Shown piece after piece: positions 9,341 through 18,817 of a stretch of 64,000 nt of DNA. Location: positions 1,922,001-1,986,000 of the forward strand of contig NZ_AKJN02000006.1 in NCBI RefSeq assembly GCF_000282315.2, in the 5' to 3' direction. A program made the position numbers and the translations under genes. Below the pieces are notes generated by a model. It was not told the DNA's origin. It ran no database searches and was given only the letters and a program-made list of their open reading frames with translations. Each line of letters opens with the position of its first letter. Within the stretch, counting starts at the first letter, position 1. The stretch is from Pseudomonas sp. GM41(2012) (lineage in GTDB: Bacteria; Pseudomonadota; Gammaproteobacteria; Pseudomonadales; Pseudomonadaceae).

Positions 9341-10570
9341 TCAGTGGCTGCTACGCATCATTTCTTTGGGCAGGTACTTGCCGATCTCGAACTTGCCGAT
9401 CGCCGCACGGTGCACTTCGTCCGGGCCGTCGGCCAGGCGCAGGGTGCGTTGCATCGCATACATGTAGGCCAGTGGGAAATCGTTGGAAACCCCTGCCCCG
9501 CCATGGATCTGGATCGCCCGGTCGATCACCCGCAAGGCCACGTTCGGTGCGACAACCTTGATCTGAGCGATTTCGCTTTTCGCAATCTTGTTGCCGACGG
9601 TGTCCATCATGTACGCCGCTTTTAATGTCAGCAGCCGTGCCATGTCGATTTCCATCCGCGAGTCGGCGATTTTGTCGATGTTGCCGCCCAGGCGTGCCAA
9701 AGGTTTACCGAACGCAGTACGGGTTACCGCCCGTTTGCACATGAGTTCCAATGCACGTTCGGCCATGCCGATTGAACGCATGCAGTGGTGAATCCGTCCC
9801 GGGCCAAGGCGACCCTGAGCAATTTCGAAGCCGCGTCCTTCGCCCAACAAGACGTTTTCGTACGGCACGCGGACGTTTTCGAACAGCACTTCGGCGTGGC
9901 CGTGGGGTGCGTCGTCGTAACCGAACACGGGCAGCGGACGAACGATCTTCACGCCCAGGGCATCCACCGGCACCAGAATCATCGAGTGCTGCGCATGACG
10001 CGGCGCGTCAGGATCGCTCAGGCCCATGAAGATCAGAATCTTGCAGCGTGGATCGCAGGCGCCTGAAGTCCACCATTTTTTGCCGTTGATCACCCACTCG
10101 TCGCCATCACGCACGGCACGGGCGGCCATGTTGGTGGCGTCGGACGAGGCCACGTCCGGTTCAGTCATGGCGAACGCCGAACGGATCTCACCGCGCAGCA
10201 GCGGTTCGAGCCAGCGTTGTTTCTGTTCTTCATTGGCGTAACGCACCAGCACTTCCATGTTCCCGGTGTCTGGAGCGGAGCAGTTGAACGGCTCGGGGCC
10301 CAGCAGCGAACGGCCCATGATTTCCGCCAACGGCGCGTATTCGAGGTTGGTCAGCCCGGCGCCGAGTTCGGACTCAGGCAGAAACAAATTCCACAAACCT
10401 TCAGCCTTGGCCTTGAGTTTGAGCTCCTCCATGATTGCGGTCGGCTGCCAGCGATCGCCCTCGGCGACCTGGCGCTCGAACACCGCTTCGGCGGGATAAA
10501 CGTAGGTGTCCATGAACGCGGTCACGCGCTCACGCAGTTCTTGCACCTTGGGCGAATAAGCGAAATCCAT
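9341..10570 (-). CDS. Acyl-CoA dehydrogenase (ACAD10/11-like)
   Basis: 409 residues. It has the alpha-helical N-terminal domain, the FAD/substrate middle domain ([15 protein letters not shown], then [13 protein letters not shown]) and the C-terminal domain ending [16 protein letters not shown]. Length and the [19 protein letters not shown] segment resemble the ACAD10/11 subgroup, which acts on long or branched acyl-CoA. The product is cytosolic and passes electrons to ETF. It is divergent from the LysR gene at 10736, which is its likely regulator by position. Exact chain length specificity cannot be read from sequence. Confidence 0.9.
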   Translation of the reverse strand: MDFAYSPKVQELRERVTAFMDTYVYPAEAVFERQVAEGDRWQPTAIMEELKLKAKAEGLWNLFLPESELGAGLTNLEYAPLAEIMGRSLLGPEPFNCSAPDTGNMEVLVRYANEEQKQRWLEPLLRGEIRSAFAMTEPDVASSDATNMAARAVRDGDEWVINGKKWWTSGACDPRCKILIFMGLSDPDAPRHAQHSMILVPVDALGVKIVRPLPVFGYDDAPHGHAEVLFENVRVPYENVLLGEGRGFEIAQGRLGPGRIHHCMRSIGMAERALELMCKRAVTRTAFGKPLARLGGNIDKIADSRMEIDMARLLTLKAAYMMDTVGNKIAKSEIAQIKVVAPNVALRVIDRAIQIHGGAGVSNDFPLAYMYAMQRTLRLADGPDEVHRAAIGKFEIGKYLPKEMMRSSH

Positions 10571-10735
10571 GGGCAGCTCTACCTTTTGACTGAGGGTTTT
10601 GATGAGTTGTTCAGGTCATGCAATCGATGCTAGAACAGCTACGAAAATTTACCTAGCCTATTCTCGGCGTGTATTAACATTCATCACCGATATATGATCG
10701 GCTGATCGAGAGCCCAACAATAAGAGTGCAGCGCA

Positions 10736-11665
10736 ATGAATCTGAGCAAGGTCGACCTCAACCTTTTCATCGTCTTCGACGCGATCTACACCGAAGCCAA
10801 CCTGACCCGCGCCGGGCAGATTGTCGGCATCACTCAACCGGCAGTCTCGAACGCCCTGGCCCGTCTGCGCGAGACCTTCAATGATCCATTGTTCGTGCGT
10901 ACCGCTCAGGGCATGGTCCCGACGCCCATGGCGCAGAACATTATCGGGCCGGTGCGCAACGCCCTCTCCCTGCTGCGGGTGTCGGTGCAGGAAAGCCGTA
11001 TTTTCAACCCGTTGCAGGCGGTCAAGACCTACCGCATCAGCATGACTGACCTCACTGAAGCGGTGATCCTGCCGCCGCTGTTCCAGCGCCTGCGTCGCCT
11101 GGCGCCGACGGTGATTATCGAAAGCTTCCTGTCCAAGCGCCGCGAGACTACCAAGGAGCTGGCGGCCGGGCGTCTTGATTTCGCCGTCGATGCCCCCCTC
11201 AACACTGACCCGCAAGTGCGCCACGTCAAGTTGATGGAAGACCGTTACGTGTGCGCCATGCGCAAGGGCCATCCCCTGGCGGGCAAAGAAAAGTTCACCC
11301 TCGACGATTACCTGTCGCTGACCCATATCCATATCTCCAGCCGCCGCAGCGGTCTGGGCCATGTCGACCTGGCCTTGGGCAAAATGGGCATCCAGCGCAA
11401 GATCGCCCTTCGATCCCAGCATTACTTGATGGCATCTCAGGTGTTGCAGCAGACCGACATGGTGATGACCGTGCCGGAACGCTTTGCCCGTCGCCATGAT
11501 TTGTACTCGGTGAACTTGCCGGTCAACGATGTGCCGCCGGTAGAAACCCACCTCTATTGGCACGAAAGCACCGACCAGGACCCGGCCAACCGCTGGATGC
11601 GCGAGCAGATGATCGAGTTGTGCCAGCAGGTGACGGCACATGAGAAGAAGCTCGATAAGGTGTAA
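10736..11665 (+). CDS. LysR family transcriptional regulator
   Basis: 309 residues. The winged HTH is at residues 4-62 (LNLFIVFDAIYTEANLTRAG, then ITQPAVSNALARLRE), and the C-terminal substrate-binding domain follows. The opening LSKVDLNLFIVFDAIY is typical of the NodD/TdcA-like LysR subgroup. It is divergent from the acyl-CoA dehydrogenase gene with a 165-bp shared intergenic region. Regulation of that gene is inference from arrangement; the inducer is not known. Confidence 0.9.
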   Translation: MNLSKVDLNLFIVFDAIYTEANLTRAGQIVGITQPAVSNALARLRETFNDPLFVRTAQGMVPTPMAQNIIGPVRNALSLLRVSVQESRIFNPLQAVKTYRISMTDLTEAVILPPLFQRLRRLAPTVIIESFLSKRRETTKELAAGRLDFAVDAPLNTDPQVRHVKLMEDRYVCAMRKGHPLAGKEKFTLDDYLSLTHIHISSRRSGLGHVDLALGKMGIQRKIALRSQHYLMASQVLQQTDMVMTVPERFARRHDLYSVNLPVNDVPPVETHLYWHESTDQDPANRWMREQMIELCQQVTAHEKKLDKV

Positions 11666-11683
11666 GGCTTTGGACCGAGGCGC

Positions 11684-11774
11684 CCCCATCGCGAGCTGGC
11701 TCACTCCCACATTCGACCGCATTCTTTCTGGAAGAACCGGGTTAAATGTGGGAGTGAGCCTGCTCGCGATGGGG
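11684..11774. repeat. Paired REP element (BIME), GTGGGAGTGAGC type
   Basis: Two inverted copies (11684-11710 and 11748-11774), each with the CATCGCGAG...CTCCCAC core, separated by about 37 bases. It lies between the LysR gene and liuR. Confidence 0.9.
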
Positions 11775-11803
11775 CCGGCACTGACAGCAAAAATCCACGC
11801 CCC

Positions 11804-11819
11804 TTGACGTAAACGTCAA
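11804..11819. promoter_or_regulatory. LiuR-type operator upstream of liuR
   Basis: The palindrome TTGACGTAAACGTCAA lies 42 bases before the liuR start, inside the likely promoter. Closely related palindromes precede liuA (15801-15817 and 15845-15860). MerR-family regulators bind such symmetrical sites in the promoter spacer, so this implies autoregulation. Confidence 0.7.
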
Positions 11820-11861
11820 CCTGCCATTAGCTTAGCGCCATGACCTTTTTCGAGCGCTTCC

Positions 11862-12260
11862 ATGAGCAGCCAGACCTATAGCATTTCCGACCTCGCACGC
11901 GAGCTCGACATCACCACCCGGGCCATTCGCTTTTATGAAGAGCAAGGCCTGCTCAGTCCCGAGCGACGCGGTCAGGAACGCATCTACTCGCCCCGTGACA
12001 AGGTCAGTCTGAAACTGATCCTGCGGGGCAAACGCATTGGTTTCTCCCTGGCCGAATGCCGCGAGTTGATCGAACTCTACGACCCCTCCGGTGGCAATCA
12101 GAAACAGCTGCAAACCATGCTGACCAAAATCGCCGAACGCCGCGAACAGCTGGAGCAGCAGATGCTCGACATCGAACAGATGAAGCTGGAGCTGGACACC
12201 GCGCAAGAGCGTTGCACCCAAGCGCTGGAACAGACCATCAAGAGCCAGCAGCTCGTGTAG
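11862..12260 (+). CDS. liuR: MerR-family regulator of the leucine/isovalerate pathway
   Basis: 132 residues. The MerR winged HTH at residues 6-75 (YSISDLARELDITTRAIRFY, then EEQGLLSPERRGQERIY) is followed by a coiled-coil dimerisation helix at about 85-130. There is no cysteine cluster for metal sensing, in line with LiuR, which senses a pathway CoA ester. It is upstream of liuE and a matching operator lies in its own promoter and in front of liuA. The stop codon TAG at 12258-12260 is the first three bases of a REP-type TAGGAGC element, so the repeat sets the C-terminus. Confidence 0.9.
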   Translation: MSSQTYSISDLARELDITTRAIRFYEEQGLLSPERRGQERIYSPRDKVSLKLILRGKRIGFSLAECRELIELYDPSGGNQKQLQTMLTKIAERREQLEQQMLDIEQMKLELDTAQERCTQALEQTIKSQQLV

Positions 12261-12360
12261 GAGCTGAGTTTGGTCCGGGCGGCGTTCCGACGAAAGCGTC
12301 AGGTCAGTCGACATCGATGTTGAAGGACACACCGCTTTCGCGAGCAAGCTCAGCTCCTAC
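12257..12360. repeat. Paired REP element (TAGGAGCTGAG variant) between liuR and liuE
   Basis: GTAGGAGCTGAG at 12257-12268 is inverted as CTCAGCTCCTAC at 12349-12360, with REP-like CGCGAGCAAGC in the right half. It separates two genes that probably share a transcript and could lower downstream expression. Confidence 0.85.
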
Positions 12361-12403
12361 AGGGTTCTGTGAACATTCATACAATTTCAACAGGTCCATT
12401 GCC

Positions 12404-13303
12404 ATGTCCCTCCCCACTCACGTACGCCTGGTCGAAGTCGGTCCACGCGACGGTCTGCAAAACGAAGCCCAACCCATCAGCGTTGCGGACAAGGTGCAAC
12501 TGGTCGACGCGCTGACCGCCGCCGGGCTCGGCTATATAGAAGTCGGCAGTTTCGTGTCGCCCAAATGGGTACCGCAAATGGCCGGTTCCGCCGACGTCTT
12601 CGCGCAAATCCAGCGCAAACCGGGCGTGACGTATGGCGCACTCGCCCCCAACCTGCGCGGTTTTGAAGATGCCATTGCAGCCGGGGTCAAGGAAGTCGCG
12701 GTCTTCGCTGCCGCGTCGGAATCGTTTTCCCAGCGCAACATCAATTGCTCGATCAGCGAAAGCCTGGAGCGCTTCGTGCCGATCATGGACGCCGCCAGGC
12801 AACACGGTGTCAGCGTGCGCGGTTACGTGTCCTGTGTGCTGGGCTGCCCTTACGAAGGTAACGTCGCGCCCGAGCAAGTCGCTCGGGTCGCCCGCGAGCT
12901 CTACGCGATGGGCTGCTATGAAGTTTCCCTCGGCGACACCATCGGCACCGGCACCGCTGGCGCGACCCGCAAGATGATCGACGTGGTGTCGGCCGATGTA
13001 CCCCGTGAAAAACTGGCCGGGCACTTCCACGACACCTATGGCCAGGCCATGGCCAACATCTACGCCAGCCTGCTGGAAGGCATCTCGGTGTTCGACAGCT
13101 CCATCGCCGGCCTCGGCGGCTGCCCATACGCCAAGGGCGCCAGCGGTAACGTCGCCACCGAAGACGTGGTTTACCTGCTCAACGGCCTGGGTATCGAAAC
13201 CGGTATCGACCTGGACGCCTTGATTCTGGCCGGTCAGCAGATTTGCGCAGTGCTGGGGCGACCGACCGGTTCGCGAGTGGCCAAGGCTCGTAGCGCACAG
13301 TGA
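12404..13303 (+). CDS. liuE: Hydroxymethylglutaryl-CoA lyase
   Basis: 299 residues, HMGL-like TIM barrel. GPRDGLQN near the N-terminus carries metal and catalytic residues, VGSFVSPKWVPQM follows, and GLGGCPYAKGASGN near residue 235 has the catalytic cysteine. It cleaves HMG-CoA to acetyl-CoA and acetoacetate, the last step of leucine degradation (also called mvaB). It follows liuR at 143 bases with a REP element between. The open frame extends upstream into liuR, but the ATG at 12404 after CAGGTCCATTGCC fits the family start MSLPTHVRLVEVGPRD. Confidence 0.95.
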   Translation: MSLPTHVRLVEVGPRDGLQNEAQPISVADKVQLVDALTAAGLGYIEVGSFVSPKWVPQMAGSADVFAQIQRKPGVTYGALAPNLRGFEDAIAAGVKEVAVFAAASESFSQRNINCSISESLERFVPIMDAARQHGVSVRGYVSCVLGCPYEGNVAPEQVARVARELYAMGCYEVSLGDTIGTGTAGATRKMIDVVSADVPREKLAGHFHDTYGQAMANIYASLLEGISVFDSSIAGLGGCPYAKGASGNVATEDVVYLLNGLGIETGIDLDALILAGQQICAVLGRPTGSRVAKARSAQ

Positions 13304-13321
13304 GTGCGCGGATGTGTCCGG

Positions 13322-13365
13322 GTGTTACCGCTGCGTCTGAAACGTGGGGCGCAAGCGAGTAACAC
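13322..13365 (+). promoter_or_regulatory. Candidate CbrB upstream activating region
   Basis: GTGTTAC (13322-13328) and GTAACAC (13359-13365) form an inverted repeat about 80-125 bases before the sigma-54 promoter. Position and symmetry fit an enhancer for the response regulator CbrB, which activates the Crc-titrating RNAs. Binding is inferred. Confidence 0.5.
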
Positions 13366-13445
13366 GGGAACAAATTGTCGGGTTTTGACGGAACGAAAAA
13401 TCCGACAAAATTATAAACCATTGATTTAAAAGGTTTTTTAAAAGT

Positions 13446-13461
13446 TGGCACGGCTTCTGCT
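13446..13461 (+). promoter_or_regulatory. Sigma-54 (-24/-12) promoter of the CrcY-type RNA
   Basis: TGGCACG, four bases, then CTGCT match the RpoN consensus TGGCACG-N4-TTGCW at all but one position. The predicted transcription start is near 13473. Confidence 0.8.
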
Positions 13462-13472
13462 ATCTCTATGGC

Positions 13473-13852
13473 ATAACAAGAACAAAAAAAGCGGCAAACC
13501 TAATAAAAATAAGACGTAACGACTCTGACATAACAAAAACAACACGGCAGAGACGCAGCTAACAGATTTTTTTGGAGAGGATGTGCTTTTCAGGGTGCTT
13601 TTCGGAGTAACCCGCAACCGGGCAGAGAACAATAAAACTACCTTCAGGTAGCTCCCGAACTGGTTGGATCGCTTAGCGAAAAAGTAGATCAGCGCTCAAA
13701 AAAATACGTTTGCTCTTGATCCCGGATGGGGATCGACAAAAACAGCGGTAAAGGGTCACGGTTTCCAAAAACAACAACAGACCGCCCCTCAATAATAAAA
13801 AAAGAGCACGCGCAACGACAAAATTAAAGGGGAGCTTCGGCTCCCCTTTGTG
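13473..13852 (+). ncRNA. crcY: CrcY/CrcZ-type regulatory RNA that titrates Hfq/Crc
   Basis: A roughly 380-nt transcript with no coding potential between a sigma-54 promoter and a strong terminator. The body is studded with A-rich unpaired motifs of the catabolite activity type, such as CATAACAAGAACAAAA, CATAACAAAAACAAC, GAGAACAATAAAAC, GACAAAAACAG and CCAAAAACAACAACAG. Such motifs bind Hfq with Crc and relieve carbon catabolite repression. The family length is about 350-410 nt. CrcZ normally lies beside cbrB; in P. putida the second copy, CrcY, lies beside an HMG-CoA lyase gene as I recall it, and the neighbour here is liuE, so I call it CrcY. The 5' end is inferred from the promoter. Confidence 0.85.
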
Positions 13853-13854
13853 CT
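13824..13854 (+). terminator. Terminator of the CrcY-type RNA
   Basis: AAAGGGGAGC, loop TTCG, then GCTCCCCTTT followed by GTGCTTT. A stable UUCG-capped hairpin with a modest U tract. Confidence 0.8.
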
Positions 13855-13880
13855 TTCCGGCATTTAATAAAACTTGTACC

Positions 13881-13971
13881 TGTAGGAGCATGGCTTGCCC
13901 GCGAAGGCGATTTATCATTCAACATTGATGTCGACTGAGTGGACGCTTTCGCGGGCAAGCCTTGCTCCTAC
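13881..13971. repeat. Paired REP element (TAGGAGCATGGCTTGCCCGCG type)
   Basis: TGTAGGAGCATGGCTTGCC is mirrored by GGCAAGCCTTGCTCCTAC. The right arm covers the last codons of the acyl-CoA synthetase on the minus strand and supplies its stop codon TAG (13968-13970). Confidence 0.9.
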
Positions 13972-15662
13972 GGTATCGCTTTGAGCTCCTCGATACTGAT
14001 CTCACGCATCCGAAACTTCTGGATCTTCCCGGTCACGGTCATCGGAAACTCATCGACGAATTTAAAGTAACGCGGTGTCTTGAAGTGCGCGATGCGCTCC
14101 TTGCACCACGTTTGCAGCTCCTGCTCGGTAGCACTGTGGCCCGGATGGAATTTGATCCAGGCGACAATCTCTTCGCCATACCGCGAGCACGGAATCCCGA
14201 TCACTTGCACATCCGCCACCGCCGGATGGGTAAAGAAGAACTCTTCCAGCTCCCGCGGGTAAATATTCTCACCGCCGCGGATGATCATGTCCTTGTTACG
14301 TCCGGCAATGCATACATAGCCTTCGTCGTTCATGCTCGCCAGATCACCGGTGTGCATCCAGCCGGCCTGGTCGATGGCTTCCGCGGTGCCTTGCGGGTTG
14401 TTCCAGTAGCCGAGCATCACGCTGTAGCCGCGGGTGCACAGCTCACCGATAGTGCCGCGCGGCACCAGGTTGCCCGCCTCGTCGATGATCTTGCTTTCCA
14501 GTTGTGGCTGGGTGCGACCGACGGTGGTGACGCGCAATTCCAGTTCGTCTGACGGACCGGTCTGCAAAGACACCGGACTTGTTTCCGTCATGCCGTAGGC
14601 AATCTGCACTTCGCTCATGTGCATTTCACTGATGACCCGACGCATCACTTCGATCGGACAGGTCGCCCCGGCCATGATCCCGGTACGCAGGCTCGACAGA
14701 TCGAATTCAGCACGTTTGGGCTGATCGAGCATGGCAATGAACATGGTCGGTACGCCGTAAAGCGCGGTGGCCTTTTCTTCGGCGACGGCGGTCAGGGTCA
14801 GCAGTGGATCGAATGCATCGTTGGGGTAAATCATGGTGCTGCCGTGGGTCATGCAGCCGAGGTTGCCCATGACCATGCCGAAGCAGTGATACAGCGGCAC
14901 CGGGATGACCAGACGATCACTCGCGGTCAGGCCAAGGCTTTCGCCGACCATGTAACCGTTGTTGAGAATGTTGTAGTGGCTGAGGGTCGCGCCCTTGGGG
15001 AAACCGGTGGTGCCGGAGGTGTACTGGATGTTTACCGCCTGGTCGAAATGCAGGCTGTGTTGACGTTCACTCAACTGCTCCGCCGACACGTTCCCCGCGA
15101 GATCGGTCAATTGCGACCACGGCAGGAAACCCGATGGCGGCTGAGCATCAAGGCTGATGACACCGCGCAGCTCCGGCAGTCGTTCGCTTTGTAACTTTCC
15201 GATGGATTGCTCGGCCAGCTCGGGAACGAGGCCTTGCAGCATCCCGTGATAGTCGGAGGTCTTGAAGGCACCGGCGCAGACCAGCCACTGGCAACCGGAT
15301 TGCTTCAACACGTATTCGAGTTCGGAGCTGCGGTAGGCCGGGTTGATGTTGACCAGAATCACGCCGATTTTCGCGCTGGCGAACTGACTGATACACCATT
15401 GGGCGCAGTTCGGTGCCCAGATACCCAGACGATCACCGGTCTGCAAGCCCAGCGCCAACAGCGCTTTGGCATGCAGATCCACGGCTTCGGCCAGTTGTTG
15501 CCAGGTGTAGCGCAACTGTTGATGGCGCACGACCAGCGCCTCCCCGGTCGGGTACTGCGCGACGGTGTTATCGAACGCCTGGCCGATGGTCATCGCCAGC
15601 AAGGCTTTGTCCTGGGAACCACGGGTGTAACTGCGCTGCGGGCTTGCACTGGGTTGATCCAT
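13968..15662 (-). CDS. AMP-forming acyl-CoA synthetase
   Basis: 564 residues, ANL superfamily. The P-loop motif is [12 protein letters not shown], the A5 motif YGMTETSP, then GWMHTGD (A7) and the C-terminal catalytic lysine in TVTGKIQKF. It activates a carboxylate via an acyl-AMP. Its place between liuE and liuA suggests it feeds the branched-chain or medium-chain acyl-CoA pathway, but the substrate is not readable. The frame is open 69 bases further upstream; the ATG at 15662 fits the usual start MDQPSASPQ. The stop codon falls inside a REP repeat. A half REP and the LiuR sites lie upstream. Confidence 0.9.
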   Translation of the reverse strand: MDQPSASPQRSYTRGSQDKALLAMTIGQAFDNTVAQYPTGEALVVRHQQLRYTWQQLAEAVDLHAKALLALGLQTGDRLGIWAPNCAQWCISQFASAKIGVILVNINPAYRSSELEYVLKQSGCQWLVCAGAFKTSDYHGMLQGLVPELAEQSIGKLQSERLPELRGVISLDAQPPSGFLPWSQLTDLAGNVSAEQLSERQHSLHFDQAVNIQYTSGTTGFPKGATLSHYNILNNGYMVGESLGLTASDRLVIPVPLYHCFGMVMGNLGCMTHGSTMIYPNDAFDPLLTLTAVAEEKATALYGVPTMFIAMLDQPKRAEFDLSSLRTGIMAGATCPIEVMRRVISEMHMSEVQIAYGMTETSPVSLQTGPSDELELRVTTVGRTQPQLESKIIDEAGNLVPRGTIGELCTRGYSVMLGYWNNPQGTAEAIDQAGWMHTGDLASMNDEGYVCIAGRNKDMIIRGGENIYPRELEEFFFTHPAVADVQVIGIPCSRYGEEIVAWIKFHPGHSATEQELQTWCKERIAHFKTPRYFKFVDEFPMTVTGKIQKFRMREISIEELKAIP

Positions 15663-15761
15663 GACGACCCCTATTGTCTTTATTGTAGGAACTAGCGGTG
15701 CGGCGATCCGACTTGCCTGCGATGGGAGCACCGCGGTGTAACTATACGACCGCGCTATCGT

Positions 15762-15788
15762 TCATCGCGAGCAAGCTTTGCTCCTACA
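15762..15788. repeat. Single REP half-site
   Basis: TTCATCGCGAGCAAGC followed by TTTGCTCCTAC, one arm of the REP family, in the acyl-CoA synthetase/liuA divergent region. Confidence 0.65.
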
Positions 15789-15800
15789 GAGTCGCTCAAG

Positions 15801-15860
15801 TTGACGTTAACGTAAAGGGTGATTGACAGCCATTCGTCACAGGCTTACGTTAACGTAAAG
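15801..15860 (+). promoter_or_regulatory. Two LiuR-type operators upstream of liuA
   Basis: TTGACGTTAACGTAAAG at 15801-15817 and TTACGTTAACGTAAAG at 15845-15860 share the palindromic core TTACGTTAACGTAA, 44 bases apart. The second is 55 bases before the liuA start, where a MerR-type site is expected. The first could serve the divergent acyl-CoA synthetase gene at 15662. Confidence 0.75.
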
Positions 15861-15914
15861 GTGAGAACCAAATCACGGCCCTCCCTACCCTACAAAAAAG
15901 CCAAAAGGTGACCC

Positions 15915-17078
15915 ATGAGCTACCCATCCCTGAACTTTGCCCTCGGTGAAACCATCGACATGCTGCGCGATCAGGTTCAGTCCTTCGTCGCCAAAGAGAT
16001 CGCACCACGCGCCGCTCAGATTGACATCGACAACCTGTTCCCCGCCGACCTGTGGCGTAAATTCGGCGACATGGGCCTGCTGGGTGTGACCGTCCCGGAA
16101 GAATACGGCGGCGCTGGCCTGGGTTACCTGGCGCACGTGGTGATCATGGAAGAAATCAGCCGCGGTTCGGCCTCGGTTGCCCTGTCCTACGGCGCGCACT
16201 CCAACCTCTGCGTCAACCAGATCAACCGCAACGGCACTCACGAACAGAAAACCAAATACCTGCCGAAGCTGATCAGTGGCGAACACATCGGCGCCCTGGC
16301 CATGAGCGAACCGAATGCCGGTTCCGACGTGGTGTCGATGAAACTGCGCGCCGACAAACGCGGCGATCACTACGTCCTCAATGGCAGCAAGACCTGGATC
16401 ACCAACGGCCCGGATGCCAACACCTACGTGATCTACGCCAAGACCGACCTGGAAAAAGGCCCCCACGGCATCACCGCGTTCATCGTAGAACGTGATTCCA
16501 AAGGCTTCAGCCGCAGCAACAAATTCGACAAGCTCGGCATGCGCGGTTCCAACACCTGCGAGCTGTTCTTCGACGACGTCGAAGTACCGGAAGAAAACAT
16601 CCTCGGCGTGCTCAATGGCGGCGTGAAGGTGCTGATGAGCGGCCTCGATTACGAACGCGTTGTCCTGTCCGGCGGCCCGACCGGGATCATGCAGGCCTGC
16701 ATGGACTTGATCGTGCCGTACATCCACGACCGCAAGCAGTTCGGCCAAAGCATCGGCGAATTCCAGCTGATCCAGGGCAAGGTCGCCGACATGTACACCC
16801 AACTCAACGCCAGCCGCGCCTACCTCTATGCGGTAGCGCAAGCGTGCGAACGCGGCGAAACCGCCCGCAAGGACGCCGCCGGAGTCATCCTCTACAGCGC
16901 CGAATGCGCGACCCGAATGGCCCTCGACGCGATCCAGATTCTCGGTGGCAATGGCTACATCAACGAATTCCCGGCCGGTCGTCTGCTGCGTGACGCCAAG
17001 CTGTACGAAATCGGTGCCGGCACCAGTGAGATTCGTCGCATGCTGATCGGTCGCGAACTGTTCAACGAAACCCGCTAA
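15915..17078 (+). CDS. liuA: Isovaleryl-CoA dehydrogenase
   Basis: 387 residues, acyl-CoA dehydrogenase fold. Motifs are [18 protein letters not shown] and [10 protein letters not shown] in the FAD-binding middle domain, [11 protein letters not shown] with the catalytic glutamate placed as in the isovaleryl-CoA/long-chain subgroup, and [11 protein letters not shown] near the end. It oxidises isovaleryl-CoA to 3-methylcrotonyl-CoA and passes electrons to ETF. First gene of liuABCD, 12 bases before liuB, behind two LiuR-type operators. Confidence 0.95.
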   Translation: MSYPSLNFALGETIDMLRDQVQSFVAKEIAPRAAQIDIDNLFPADLWRKFGDMGLLGVTVPEEYGGAGLGYLAHVVIMEEISRGSASVALSYGAHSNLCVNQINRNGTHEQKTKYLPKLISGEHIGALAMSEPNAGSDVVSMKLRADKRGDHYVLNGSKTWITNGPDANTYVIYAKTDLEKGPHGITAFIVERDSKGFSRSNKFDKLGMRGSNTCELFFDDVEVPEENILGVLNGGVKVLMSGLDYERVVLSGGPTGIMQACMDLIVPYIHDRKQFGQSIGEFQLIQGKVADMYTQLNASRAYLYAVAQACERGETARKDAAGVILYSAECATRMALDAIQILGGNGYINEFPAGRLLRDAKLYEIGAGTSEIRRMLIGRELFNETR

Positions 17079-17090
17079 ACGGAGCTGTCC

Positions 17091-18698
17091 ATGGCTATCC
17101 TGCATACCCAGCTCAACCCCCGTTCGGCGGAGTTCGCGGCCAACAGCGCGGCGATGCTCAAACAGGTCGACGACCTGCACACCCTGCTCGCCAAAGTGCA
17201 GCAAGGTGGCGGCCCGAAGGCGCAAGAGCGCCACACCTCGCGGGGCAAACTGCTGCCCCGTGAACGGATCAATCGCCTGCTCGATCCGGGTTCGCCGTTT
17301 CTCGAGATCAGCCAATTGGCGGCCTACGAGGTGTATGGCGAAGACGTTCCGGCCGCTGGCGTGATCGCCGGGATCGGCCGTGTGGAAGGCGTCGAATGCA
17401 TGATCGTCGCCAACGACGCCACCGTAAAAGGTGGCTCGTATTACCCGCTGACCGTGAAAAAACACCTGCGCGCCCAAACCATCGCCCAGCAGAATCGCTT
17501 GCCGTGCATCTATCTGGTGGACTCTGGCGGCGCCAACCTGCCACGTCAGGATGAAGTGTTCCCGGACCGTGAGCACTTCGGACGGATCTTCTTCAACCAG
17601 GCCAACATGAGCGCCATGGGCATCCCGCAAATCGCGGTGGTCATGGGTTCCTGCACCGCCGGTGGCGCGTACGTGCCGGCCATGGCCGACGAAGCGATCA
17701 TGGTGCGTGAACAAGCGACGATTTTCCTCGCCGGCCCGCCGCTGGTAAAAGCCGCGACCGGTGAAGTGGTCAGCGCCGAAGACCTCGGCGGGGCCGATGT
17801 GCACTGCAAGATTTCCGGGGTAGCCGACCACTACGCCGAGAGCGACGAACACGCCCTGGCCATTGCTCGGCGCAGCATCGCCAACCTCAACTGGCGCAAG
17901 CTTGGCGAAGTGCAACAGCGCACGCCGATCGCCCCGCTTTACGCCAGCGACGAGTTGTACGGCGTGGTGTCGGCGGATGCCAAGCAACCGTTCGACGTGC
18001 GTGAAGTGATTGCGCGGTTGGTGGACGGTTCGGTGTTCGACGAATTCAAAGCACTGTTCGGGACGACCCTGGTGTGCGGCTTTGCCCACTTGCACGGTTA
18101 CCCGATCGCGGTCCTCGCCAACAACGGCATTCTGTTCGCCGAAGCCGCGCAGAAAGGCGCGCACTTCATCGAGCTGGCCTGTCAGCGCGGCATTCCGTTG
18201 CTGTTCCTGCAAAACATCACCGGTTTCATGGTCGGCCAGAAGTACGAGGCCGGCGGTATCGCCAAACACGGCGCGAAACTGGTGACCGCCGTGGCGTGTG
18301 CCAAGGTGCCGAAATTCACCGTGATCATCGGCGGCAGTTTCGGTGCTGGTAACTATGGCATGTGCGGCCGGGCTTACGATCCACGTTTCCTGTGGATGTG
18401 GCCGAACGCACGCATCGGCGTGATGGGCGCCGAGCAGGCGGCGGGTGTTTTGGTGCAGGTGAAACGCGAACAGGCCGAACGAAGTGGCCACGGTTTCAGC
18501 GCCGAGCAGGAAGCCGAGATCAAGCAACCAATCCTCGACCAATATGAAGAACAGGGTCATCCCTACTACTCCAGCGCCCGGTTGTGGGACGACGGCGTCA
18601 TCGACCCGGCGCAAACCCGCGATGTATTGGCCCTGGCCTTGTCGGCGTCGCTGAATGCGCCAATCGAACCGAGCCGCTTCGGCGTGTTCCGGATGTGA
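17091..18698 (+). CDS. liuB: 3-methylcrotonyl-CoA carboxylase beta (carboxyltransferase) subunit
   Basis: 535 residues with two crotonase-like carboxyltransferase domains. The acyl-CoA-binding half has [19 protein letters not shown] and [16 protein letters not shown]; the biotin-binding half has [20 protein letters not shown] and [18 protein letters not shown], with oxyanion-hole Gly-Gly and Ala-Gly pairs. It transfers the carboxyl group from biotin on LiuD to methylcrotonyl-CoA. Second gene of the operon; a REP element separates it from liuC. Confidence 0.95.
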   Translation: MAILHTQLNPRSAEFAANSAAMLKQVDDLHTLLAKVQQGGGPKAQERHTSRGKLLPRERINRLLDPGSPFLEISQLAAYEVYGEDVPAAGVIAGIGRVEGVECMIVANDATVKGGSYYPLTVKKHLRAQTIAQQNRLPCIYLVDSGGANLPRQDEVFPDREHFGRIFFNQANMSAMGIPQIAVVMGSCTAGGAYVPAMADEAIMVREQATIFLAGPPLVKAATGEVVSAEDLGGADVHCKISGVADHYAESDEHALAIARRSIANLNWRKLGEVQQRTPIAPLYASDELYGVVSADAKQPFDVREVIARLVDGSVFDEFKALFGTTLVCGFAHLHGYPIAVLANNGILFAEAAQKGAHFIELACQRGIPLLFLQNITGFMVGQKYEAGGIAKHGAKLVTAVACAKVPKFTVIIGGSFGAGNYGMCGRAYDPRFLWMWPNARIGVMGAEQAAGVLVQVKREQAERSGHGFSAEQEAEIKQPILDQYEEQGHPYYSSARLWDDGVIDPAQTRDVLALALSASLNAPIEPSRFGVFRM

Positions 18699-18702
18699 TC
18701 CC

Positions 18703-18790
18703 GTAGGAGCATGGCTTGCCCGCGAACAGGCATGACGCGGTGCAACAGGTACACCGCGGCGCTTCCTTCGCGGGCAAGCCTCGCTCCTAC
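18703..18790. repeat. Paired REP element inside the liu operon
   Basis: GTAGGAGCATGGCTTGCCCG at the left is mirrored by CGGGCAAGCCTCGCTCCTAC at the right, between the liuB stop and the liuC start. Such hairpins within operons can stabilise the upstream message or reduce read-through. Confidence 0.9.
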
Positions 18791-18817
18791 AGAAAAAAGT
18801 TGTGGAGACGGATATAC

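Noticed and set aside
15885..18614. A 909-codon open frame on the minus strand opposite liuA and liuB
   Set aside because: It is the mirror of two well-supported genes on the plus strand; its composition (rich in His, Arg, Gly, Val, Ala) is typical of antisense frames in GC-rich coding DNA and has no domain.
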